From the NCBI GenBank assembly GCA_002350805.1, contig DEFO01000048.1, positions 37,918-58,985 on the forward strand: a stretch of 21,068 bases of DNA, in the 5' to 3' direction. A program made the translations under genes and the position numbers. The notes beneath the pieces are model-generated. The model did not search any database. It worked only from the letters and a program-made list of their open reading frames with translations, and had not been told where the DNA came from. Of this stretch, positions 1-5,379 are shown piece after piece; position 1 is the first letter of the stretch; the number at the start of each line of letters is the position of its first letter. The stretch comes from Prevotella sp. UBA2850 (GTDB lineage: Bacteria > Bacteroidota > Bacteroidia > Bacteroidales > Bacteroidaceae).

Positions 1-1305
1 AAGAACGGCTGGATGGGCGAGGACTACAACACCCCCACCGACAACATCACCTATCTGCTCGATAAGATTGTCGAGGTCATCCCTGCCCCCAAACAGCTGG
101 AGGGCACACCCCAGATGCTCATTACCTCGCTCGACTACAGCAGCTATACCGGACGTATAGCCGTGGGACGCGTCCACCGCGGCACCCTGCGCGACGGCAT
201 GAACATCACCATAGCCCACCGCGACGGCACCAAGGAGAAGACACGCATCAAAGAGCTCCACACCTTCGAGGGAATGGGCCACGTGCGCACCGACCAGGTA
301 GAGTGCGGCGACATCTGTGCCGTCATCGGCCTGGAGAAGTTCGAGATTGGCGACACCATCTGCGACTTCGAGAACCCCGAGCCCCTGCCGCCCATCGCCA
401 TCGACGAGCCCACCATGTCCATGCTGTTCACCATCAACGACTCACCCTTCTTCGGCCGTGAAGGCAAATACGTCACCTCGCGCCACATCAACGACCGCCT
501 GATGAAGGAGCTGGAGAAGAACCTGGCGCTGCGCGTGGAGCCCTTCGAGGATTCCACCGACAAATGGATCGTCTCCGGCCGTGGCGTGCTCCATCTCTCC
601 GTACTCATCGAGACCATGCGCCGCGAGGGCTACGAGCTGCAGGTGGGCCAACCGCAGGTCATCTACAAAGAAATCGACGGAGTGCGTTGCGAGCCCGTCG
701 AGGAACTCACCATCAACGTGCCCGACGAGTTTGCCTCCAAGATGATCGATATGGTCACCCGCCGCAAGGGCGAGCTCACCTCCATGGAGAGCCAGGGCGA
801 GCGCACCAACATAGAGTTCGATGTACCCTCGCGCGGCATCATCGGACTGCGCACCAATGTGCTCACCGCCAGTCAGGGTGAGGCCATCATGGCCCACCGC
901 TTCAAGGAGTATCAGCCCTACAAGGGCGATATCGAGCGCCGTGTCAACGGTTCTATGATAGCCCTGGAGACCGGTACGGCCTATGCCTACAGCATCGACA
1001 AGCTGCAAGACCGTGGTAAGTTCTTCATCGATCCCGGCGAGGACGTCTACATGGGACAGGTCGTCGGCGAGCACGTCCACGACAACGACCTGGTGGTCAA
1101 TGTGGCCAAGGCCAAGCAGCTCACCAATGTCCGCGCCAGCGGCAGCGACGAGAAAGCCCGCATCATTCCCAAGACCGTCATGTCGCTGGAGGAATGCCTC
1201 GAGTATATCAAGGTCGACGAACTGGTGGAGGTCACCCCCAAGTCCATGCGTATGCGCAAGATTATCCTCGACCACGACCAGCGCAAGAAAGCCAATAAGG
1301 CCTAA
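1..1305 (+). CDS. typA: Ribosome-associated GTPase TypA/BipA, 3' part
   Basis: This is the C-terminal part of the translational GTPase TypA (BipA), which binds the 70S ribosome and acts in 50S assembly and stress or cold adaptation. The reading frame is open from base 1, where it encodes KNGWM, so the N-terminal G domain lies outside the window; the ATG at 13 is internal. About 434 residues are visible out of a usual length near 600. In order they show the EF-Tu-like beta-barrel domain II (SSYTGRIAVGRVHRGTLRDG), the domain III stretch INDSPFFGREGKYVTSR, the EF-G-like domain V (EPVEELTINVPDEF, then PSRGIIGLRTNVLTASQGEA), and the BipA-specific C-terminal domain ending in RKKANKA. The match to the family is continuous with no frameshift. 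No convincing terminator follows the TAA stop. Confidence 0.96.
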   Translation, partial: KNGWMGEDYNTPTDNITYLLDKIVEVIPAPKQLEGTPQMLITSLDYSSYTGRIAVGRVHRGTLRDGMNITIAHRDGTKEKTRIKELHTFEGMGHVRTDQVECGDICAVIGLEKFEIGDTICDFENPEPLPPIAIDEPTMSMLFTINDSPFFGREGKYVTSRHINDRLMKELEKNLALRVEPFEDSTDKWIVSGRGVLHLSVLIETMRREGYELQVGQPQVIYKEIDGVRCEPVEELTINVPDEFASKMIDMVTRRKGELTSMESQGERTNIEFDVPSRGIIGLRTNVLTASQGEAIMAHRFKEYQPYKGDIERRVNGSMIALETGTAYAYSIDKLQDRGKFFIDPGEDVYMGQVVGEHVHDNDLVVNVAKAKQLTNVRASGSDEKARIIPKTVMSLEECLEYIKVDELVEVTPKSMRMRKIILDHDQRKKANKA

Positions 1306-1336
1306 TACCTATGGATTGTTCATAGTTCCGGCATAG

Positions 1337-1744
1337 GGTAGGCCCACGTGGGGCTGCCCTGTGCCCACAGCTTTTTCATGCACCAGTGCCGATGGCATCA
1401 AGCAGTGGCTTGCGATGCTGCAGAAGAACTGAGGCCTGAAGGCTGGCGAGGACAAGCGGCTTGGGATTAACAGTTTTCAGAAATGTGTTCCCAAAACTAT
1501 CATGACTGGATTCATGGGATTAACCAAGGGAAACTATTAAGGGTTGACGATAAAAAAGAAAATTCAAGACATTATAGATGCTCTCCGAATTAATCCCGTT
1601 GACTACATCAGTGATAATGCCTTGAATTCTGCCGCAAAGATAATAAAAGATGTTGAAAATCCCAAATATTTAGGCGATAATCTTTCGGATGATCTTTGCT
1701 TTCCTTCTCTATCTGACTGGCAACCTTCTGACGCTACGATATAG
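1337..1744 (+). pseudogene. Possible decayed coding sequence, unknown family
   Basis: One frame stays protein-like across about 400 bases but is cut by a TGA at 1430-1432 and a TAA at 1538-1540. The first piece ends SADGIKQWLAMLQKN, the middle piece includes INSFQKCVPKTIMTGFMGLT, and the last starts at a TTG (1544) with TIKKKIQDIIDALRINPVDY. The third piece alone would be a 66-residue lysine-rich protein. All three being in the same frame suggests one older gene with nonsense changes, but chance open sequence cannot be excluded. I do not recognise the family and no start codon stands out. Confidence 0.25.
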
Positions 1745-1934
1745 AAGCATACTGCCTGACATTGTCCTCAACCTCACATTCTACACTTGTGACTATCTGC
1801 AGACCGTTGCCGTGGAATTGCTTCCTAATGTGAGCATCTATTTCCTAGCGGCAACGACCCTGCTGGCCGTTATAGCATGGGTGTGTGTGATATGGAAAAC
1901 AAACTTTCTCCATGTCCACACACCTATATTATAG
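1689..1934 (+). CDS. Possible small membrane protein, hypothetical
   Basis: An 81-residue ORF starts at ATG 1689 and overlaps the end of the frame described at 1337-1744. It has two hydrophobic stretches: residues about 2-15 (IFAFLLYLTGNLLT) and about 50-69 (IYFLAATTLLAVIAWVCVIW). The second is a convincing membrane helix, and a Lys/His-containing tail follows it. No ribosome binding site or promoter is visible and I know no matching family. It could be a real small membrane protein, or the C-terminal part of a larger membrane gene whose start now lies out of frame upstream. Confidence 0.25.
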   Translation: MIFAFLLYLTGNLLTLRYRSILPDIVLNLTFYTCDYLQTVAVELLPNVSIYFLAATTLLAVIAWVCVIWKTNFLHVHTPIL

Positions 1935-1937
1935 GAG

Positions 1938-1967
1938 AATCTTACAAACTTAAATCTTACAAACTTA
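1938..1967. repeat. 15-base perfect tandem repeat, two copies
   Basis: AATCTTACAAACTTA occurs twice without a gap, at 1938-1952 and 1953-1967. It lies in the AT-rich spacer, just past the small membrane ORF. No function is evident; it looks like a slippage-type duplication. Confidence 0.8.
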
Positions 1968-2019
1968 CATTTAGCCCCTATTTTTTGCATTTTTCAAGCC
2001 CCCCACCGCGGGGTCTGCC

Positions 2020-2053
2020 CTCTACCGGAACGTTTTTTTCTCAATCGGTAGAG
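2020..2053. repeat. Inverted repeat with a T-rich loop
   Basis: CTCTACCG at 2020-2027 and CGGTAGAG at 2046-2053 are perfect 8-base arms around an 18-base spacer that contains seven consecutive T residues. The T tract lies inside the loop rather than after the stem, so this is not a standard rho-independent terminator. It could be an operator or a transcript hairpin upstream of the sigma gene. Confidence 0.5.
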
Positions 2054-2109
2054 ACTGGAATGTTGTTTGATGTTGTTCAATGGGCTTTTCAAACCATACG
2101 CTTTCTTGC

Positions 2110-2174
2110 TTTCGTGCCTGAGACGGAGCGTTTCGTGCCTGAGACGGAGCGTTTCGTGCCTGACTTCGCACGAA
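2110..2174. repeat. 21-base tandem repeat (2.6 copies) closed by an inverted copy of its core
   Basis: A 21-base unit beginning TTTCGTGCCTGAGACGG occupies 2110-2130 and 2131-2151, and a third partial copy runs 2152-2163. The core TTCGTGC therefore occurs three times, 21 bases apart (2111, 2132, 2153). A single reverse-complement copy, GCACGAA, lies at 2168-2174, so the last unit can fold into a 7-base stem with an 8-base loop. The array ends about 85 bases before the sigma gene start, so a regulatory role is possible but unproven. Confidence 0.75.
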
Positions 2175-2259
2175 GGAGTAGGGTGGGGGATTCAATAAAA
2201 TACGTTAAAATGCTCTTACGGATGTCACAAATGGCGCCGGAAATGTGTCTTTAGGGTGA

Positions 2260-2748
2260 ATGGAACAACAAAAAGAGCTTGAAAGGGTGATCGTCGGCAT
2301 GCGCCGGAGGCTGATGGATGAGGCACGGCGATTTTTGCGCAATCAGGACGAGGCTGAGGACACGGTACAGGACGTGGTGCTGAAGCTTTGGACGATGCGC
2401 GACAGGCTCGGCGACTATCGCTCGGTGGAGGCCATGGCCGTTGTCATCACACGCCACCTGTGCCTGAGCCGCAAGCGCGACTACGGCAAGTGTCTCGACC
2501 TGCAGGCCCTAAAGGAAACAACCGACAGCGGGTCGCCGGAGCTACTGCTCATAGGCAGGGAGACGGAAGGACGGCTGCTGGAGCTCATCGACTCACTGCC
2601 CGACCGGCAGCAGGCCATTCTCCGCATGAAGCATGTCGACGGCATGGAGACCGACGAGATTGCAGCCCTGACGGGCATGACGGCCGATAGCGTCAGGCAG
2701 AACCTCTCGAGGGCCCGCAGAAACATCATGAAACGATTCATCAAATAA
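2260..2748 (+). CDS. ECF-type RNA polymerase sigma-70 factor
   Basis: A 162-residue extracytoplasmic-function sigma factor, which directs RNA polymerase to a small promoter set. Region 2 covers about residues 15-80 and includes NQDEAEDTVQDVVLKLW, the usual core-binding and -10 recognition segment. Region 4 covers about residues 108-160, with LPDRQQAILRMKHVDGM followed by the helix-turn-helix EIAALTGMTADSVRQNLSRAR. The length is typical of ECF factors and there is no region 1 or 3. The ATG at 2260 gives the family's normal N-terminus. A membrane protein follows after 12 bases and a secreted protein after that, the usual arrangement for an ECF factor held by a membrane-bound anti-sigma factor. 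The sequence does not reveal its target genes. Confidence 0.93.
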   Translation: MEQQKELERVIVGMRRRLMDEARRFLRNQDEAEDTVQDVVLKLWTMRDRLGDYRSVEAMAVVITRHLCLSRKRDYGKCLDLQALKETTDSGSPELLLIGRETEGRLLELIDSLPDRQQAILRMKHVDGMETDEIAALTGMTADSVRQNLSRARRNIMKRFIK

Positions 2749-2760
2749 AAATAGCTGACC

Positions 2761-3213
2761 ATGATAAGGATTGACAGACATAACGTAGGAAACTATATAG
2801 AGAGATTTCTCGACGGACTGACTTCCAACGAGGAGGAACAGGCGCTCTATGACTTCTTCGAGCAGGGCGATGTGCCCCGCCGCTACCGCCGCTACCGGAA
2901 GATGTTCGGATGGTATGCCTCGGGAATGGAGGAGCCGCTGCCCACGAAGGCTGCCACAAGACCGATGTGGCGATGGGCGGCCGCGGCGGCCTTGGCGGCG
3001 GTGCTGGCTGGAGGGGCGTGGATGTGGCATGAGCACCGCGAGCGCCAGGAACTGTATGAGTGCTTTGAGGGTAGTTATATCATCCGCAAGGGACAGAAAA
3101 TAACGGATATCCGCCAGATCATGCCGGCTCTGGAGCAGAGCATGGCTGATGTGGAACTGCTGGAATGGGAGTTTGAAATGCCCGACGAACAGGAGAAACT
3201 GGTGGAGATATAG
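2761..3213 (+). CDS. Single-pass membrane protein, candidate anti-sigma factor
   Basis: A 150-residue protein with a charged N-terminal cytoplasmic part (residues 1-69), one hydrophobic segment at about 70-89 (WRWAAAAALAAVLAGGAWMW), and a C-terminal part of about 60 residues presumably in the periplasm. The start NYIERFLDGLTSNEEEQALYDFF resembles, in shape only, the N-terminal helix of Bacteroidota anti-sigma factors. The zinc-binding His-Cys motif of classical ZAS anti-sigma factors is absent. The role is inferred from its place 12 bases after an ECF sigma gene and from its topology. No FecR-type domain is recognisable and it is far shorter than SusC/SusD-linked FecR proteins. It may instead be a membrane protein of unrelated function in the same operon. 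Confidence 0.7.
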   Translation: MIRIDRHNVGNYIERFLDGLTSNEEEQALYDFFEQGDVPRRYRRYRKMFGWYASGMEEPLPTKAATRPMWRWAAAAALAAVLAGGAWMWHEHRERQELYECFEGSYIIRKGQKITDIRQIMPALEQSMADVELLEWEFEMPDEQEKLVEI

Positions 3214-3259
3214 GCTAGGATAGTGTAAGAACTAAAGAACATAAGTAAATCGTTGAGTT

Positions 3260-3988
3260 ATGAACCAGCAAATGAACCTAAAGAAACGGCTTTCGACCCT
3301 CCCTTCGTGGAGGTCGATGGTATTGGTGGCTGCCTGCCTGTTGTCTTTCGCCCCGGTTGCTGCGCAGCAGAAAATAGACCGGCTGATGGACGAGATAGAG
3401 AGCAGGGGCGTGGACGTGAATACGGTGATTAAACGCGACAAGAAGACGGGCAAGATGACCTACATGACCCGGCAGATGACGTTTCGCAGCCGCAAGGGCA
3501 ACTATGCCAAGAAACTGGAGAGGGCGTTCGATGAGGAGAGCCGCAAGGCCGTGCTCGTGAACCATTCCAACGGCAGGTACAAACTGGAGTTTGAGGATGC
3601 CGAGGGCAACACCTCTTATTATATGCTCACCAGCGGGAAGGGCGAGCCGACGGTAAGGCTGTGCAAAAGCTTCCGCGGACACGGCTACACGGAGGACAAG
3701 TCGTATCAGTTCGTATGGGATGCTGAGACGATGAAGCGCTACCGCGAACAGATGGAGCGTGTGCGCAAACAGATGGAGCGTGTGCGCAAGAACTTCAGCG
3801 AGGGGCAGAAAGAAAAAGAGAAGAGGGTGGCTGAGGCCCGCGAGCAGGCCGCCAAGGCTCAGCAGCAGGCTGCCAAGGTCAGGGCGGAGATGGATGCCCT
3901 GCAAAGGGATATGAAGGAACACCCTGAGCGCTACGACATCAGCAAGAAGAACGGCGCGACCATCATCATCCGCAAAAAGGGAATGTAG
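3260..3988 (+). CDS. Secreted coiled-coil protein, unknown function, third gene of the sigma unit
   Basis: A 242-residue protein with a signal peptide: basic start, hydrophobic core at about residues 19-34 (SMVLVAACLLSFAPVA) and likely cleavage after the Ala residues near 34-35. Residues 36-155 form a soluble domain, beginning KIDRLMDEIESRGVDVNTVI, that recalls the small exported proteins of Bacteroidota often encoded beside sigma genes (DUF5024-like). That family link is from memory and uncertain. Residues about 156-218 are strongly charged and Ala/Gln/Glu/Arg-rich and should form a coiled coil; they include an exact heptad duplication, QMERVRK at 164-170 and 171-177. The tail is basic. It starts 46 bases after the previous gene and most likely shares its transcript. 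It may be a regulated effector or the signal-sensing partner. Confidence 0.75.
   Translation: MNQQMNLKKRLSTLPSWRSMVLVAACLLSFAPVAAQQKIDRLMDEIESRGVDVNTVIKRDKKTGKMTYMTRQMTFRSRKGNYAKKLERAFDEESRKAVLVNHSNGRYKLEFEDAEGNTSYYMLTSGKGEPTVRLCKSFRGHGYTEDKSYQFVWDAETMKRYREQMERVRKQMERVRKNFSEGQKEKEKRVAEAREQAAKAQQQAAKVRAEMDALQRDMKEHPERYDISKKNGATIIIRKKGM
3749..3790 (+). repeat. 21-base in-frame tandem duplication
   Basis: Two adjacent 21-base copies (3749-3769 and 3770-3790), differing only in the last base, encode QMERVRK twice in the coiled-coil part of the secreted protein. Adding exactly one heptad keeps the coiled-coil register. Confidence 0.9.
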
Positions 3989-4041
3989 TTGACCACCAAA
4001 AATATATAATCTCTCTCGTTATTCAGGATAGAAAAGAGACT

Positions 4042-4078
4042 CCTCACCAATGTTCCGGGAACGTCGGTGAGGATTTTT
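4042..4078. terminator. Shared terminator between two convergent transcripts
   Basis: CCTCACC at 4042-4048 pairs with GGTGAGG at 4066-4072, and the inner bases GTTCC/GGAAC extend the stem with one mismatch and a wobble. On the plus strand the stem is followed by ATTTTTC, which suits the end of the sigma-unit transcript. On the minus strand the same stem is followed by AGTCTCTTTTC, a weaker tract that could end the mtnN-luxS transcript. Confidence 0.75.
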
Positions 4079-4117
4079 CTTGGTGGCATACGGACGCAGG
4101 GCAGCAGACCGAGGGAC

Positions 4118-4612
4118 TCAGGCGTCGGCGAAGACCTTGCCGTCGTCGGTGGTGACCTGGAGCTTGGTGTAGGCTGAGTGGAAATCGGTTTGCAGACGAT
4201 GGAGATAGCGGGCACTCTCCCACTTGCACATCGGGAGGTCGTGGAGCAGGTAGTTGCCGCAGGTCTGCGGCTCGGTGGCGGGCACCTTGGTCTGGGTGAG
4301 TATCCACTGCAGGCACTCGATGGTGAGGCGCCGCATGTCGTCGACGGTGTAGGAGCCCGTCATGATGATGTACATGCCTGTGAGGCAGCCCATGGGACCC
4401 ACGTAGACGACATCGTCTTTCGCCTCGCTGTTGCGAAACCATGTGGCCATGAGGTGCTCCATGCTGTGCATGGCTGCCGGAGCTACGGCAGGCTCGTGGT
4501 TGGGCTCGGTGATGCGGAGGTCGAAGGTGGTGAACCCCTTGTCCTCGCGGGAAATATAGATGCCTGGCTTCAGGTGGGTGTGGTCGATGGTGAAACTCTG
4601 AATGACTTCCAT
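4118..4612 (-). CDS. luxS: S-ribosylhomocysteine lyase LuxS
   Basis: LuxS cleaves S-ribosylhomocysteine to homocysteine and 4,5-dihydroxy-2,3-pentanedione, the precursor of the autoinducer AI-2. The protein has 164 residues, the normal family length. It shows the HxxEH metal-site motif as HSMEH (His49, Glu52, His53), the active-site segment VGPMGCLTGMY with Cys76, and the third metal ligand Cys118 in QTCGNYLLHD. All expected catalytic residues are present, so the enzyme should be active. It begins 15 bases after mtnN on the same strand, which places the two consecutive steps of S-adenosylhomocysteine recycling in one operon. No receptor for AI-2 is encoded nearby, so the sequence supports a metabolic role but says nothing about quorum sensing. 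Confidence 0.97.
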   Translation of the reverse strand: MEVIQSFTIDHTHLKPGIYISREDKGFTTFDLRITEPNHEPAVAPAAMHSMEHLMATWFRNSEAKDDVVYVGPMGCLTGMYIIMTGSYTVDDMRRLTIECLQWILTQTKVPATEPQTCGNYLLHDLPMCKWESARYLHRLQTDFHSAYTKLQVTTDDGKVFADA

Positions 4613-4627
4613 GATAACAGCTGATGA

Positions 4628-5278
4628 TTAGAGTGATTCGACAAATGTCTTGGTGATATGGAAAGAGTGCTGGGCAATGGTGTCCCAGAAGTTGTGATAC
4701 TGTGAGGCATTGGTGTCGCGCAACGGGATGTCGCTGATGATGCGGAACGAGATGAACGGCACCTGATGGATGTAGCAGGTCTGGGCAATGGCGCACGACT
4801 CCATGTCGACGGCCTTGGCCTCGGGGAACAGCTCGACGATGCTGCGCATCTTCTCCTTCGAGTCGACGAACCAGTCGCCCGTGACAATGAGTCCGGGATG
4901 GATGGCCAGCGCATGGTCGCCGTCGGCCAGCTGGCGGGCCTTCGCCAGCAGACGGGGGTCGGCCTGGAAGCGGGCGGGCATGCCCTGCACCTGGCCGTAC
5001 TGGGTGGAGTGGTCGATGGCTGTGCCGCAATACACATCGTGGTAGCACAGCTCGGTGCTCACCACCACATCCTGAACGTTGACGTCGTCGCCGTTGCCGC
5101 CGGCACAACCGCTGGAGATGATGACGTCGGGACGGAACTCGCTGATCATCTGCTGAGCGCCCAGGGCAGCATTCACCTTGCCGATGCCGCACTTGCGGAC
5201 CTCAACGCTACCGTCGGTGAAGAGTGACTGGAGCTGCTGCAACTCCTTGTCCATGGCTACAATTATTCCTATTTTCAT
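4628..5278 (-). CDS. mtnN: 5'-methylthioadenosine/S-adenosylhomocysteine nucleosidase
   Basis: This nucleosidase (Pfs/MtnN) removes adenine from methylthioadenosine and S-adenosylhomocysteine, giving the S-ribosylhomocysteine used by LuxS in the next gene. With the start at ATG 5278 the protein has 216 residues and begins MKIGIIVAMDKEL, the standard family start with the catalytic Glu12. The upstream in-frame ATG at 5302 is rejected because it falls inside the promoter. Other family landmarks are the SSGCAGG strand, GDWFV, AVDMESCAIAQ with the substrate-binding Met-Glu pair, and RIISD with the catalytic Asp. The gene has its own promoter, divergent from that of yfhO. Confidence 0.96.
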   Translation of the reverse strand: MKIGIIVAMDKELQQLQSLFTDGSVEVRKCGIGKVNAALGAQQMISEFRPDVIISSGCAGGNGDDVNVQDVVVSTELCYHDVYCGTAIDHSTQYGQVQGMPARFQADPRLLAKARQLADGDHALAIHPGLIVTGDWFVDSKEKMRSIVELFPEAKAVDMESCAIAQTCYIHQVPFISFRIISDIPLRDTNASQYHNFWDTIAQHSFHITKTFVESL

Positions 5279-5291
5279 GCTCTTTTTGCTG

Positions 5292-5321
5292 CAAAGATAC
5301 AAATTAATTGACGATTGGCAA
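5292..5321 (-). promoter_or_regulatory. Bacteroidota-type promoter for mtnN-luxS
   Basis: Read on the minus strand, TATCTTTG (5299-5292) matches the -7 consensus TAnnTTTG, and TTG (5321-5319) lies exactly 19 bases upstream as the -33 element. The spacing is that of the primary sigma factor of this phylum. The mtnN ATG at 5278 lies only 13 bases from the -7 element, so the leader must be very short. Confidence 0.85.
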
Positions 5322-5342
5322 CTGATAATGGATAATTATTTG

Positions 5343-5350
5343 TATTTTTG
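5343..5350 (+). promoter_or_regulatory. Probable -7 promoter element for the yfhO operon
   Basis: TATTTTTG matches TAnnTTTG and ends 29 bases before the yfhO ATG at 5380. No good TTG lies at the expected 19-21 bases upstream; the nearest is 25 bases away (5315-5317). The AT-rich A/T-run leader that follows is typical of Bacteroidota. The promoter sits back to back with that of mtnN. Confidence 0.6.
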
Positions 5351-5379
5351 CACTCAGAATATAAACGTTTATATAAAAT

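Larger units (their letters stand above)
1306..2259. other. 954-base spacer with coding remnants and short repeats, no convincing gene
   Basis: No ORF here has a recognisable family. The first part (about 1337-1744) reads as protein-like sequence in one frame but is broken by stops at 1430-1432 and 1538-1540. From about 1490 the base composition turns AT-rich, unlike typA and the sigma gene on either side. The second half carries a 15-base tandem repeat (1938-1967), an 8-base inverted repeat around a T7 tract (2020-2053) and a 21-base tandem repeat (2110-2163). No TAnnTTTG promoter was found in the 100 bases before the sigma gene at 2260. The simplest reading is an eroded gene site that has gathered repeats. 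Confidence 0.6.

Noticed and set aside
1343..1352. CCCACGTGGG palindrome after typA as a terminator
   Set aside because: There is no loop and no following T tract, so it does not fit a rho-independent terminator.
2110..2174. CRISPR-like array
   Set aside because: The units are directly adjacent without spacers, only 21 bases long, and no cas gene is present.
1877..2254. 125-residue plus-strand ORF before the sigma gene
   Set aside because: It runs across the repeats, its repeated RFVPETE segment is only the translated 21-base array, and the rest is low-complexity sequence with no family or start signal.
4044..5192. 382-residue minus-strand ORF over luxS and mtnN
   Set aside because: It is an Arg/His-rich alternative frame of two genes with complete catalytic motifs and also crosses the terminator.
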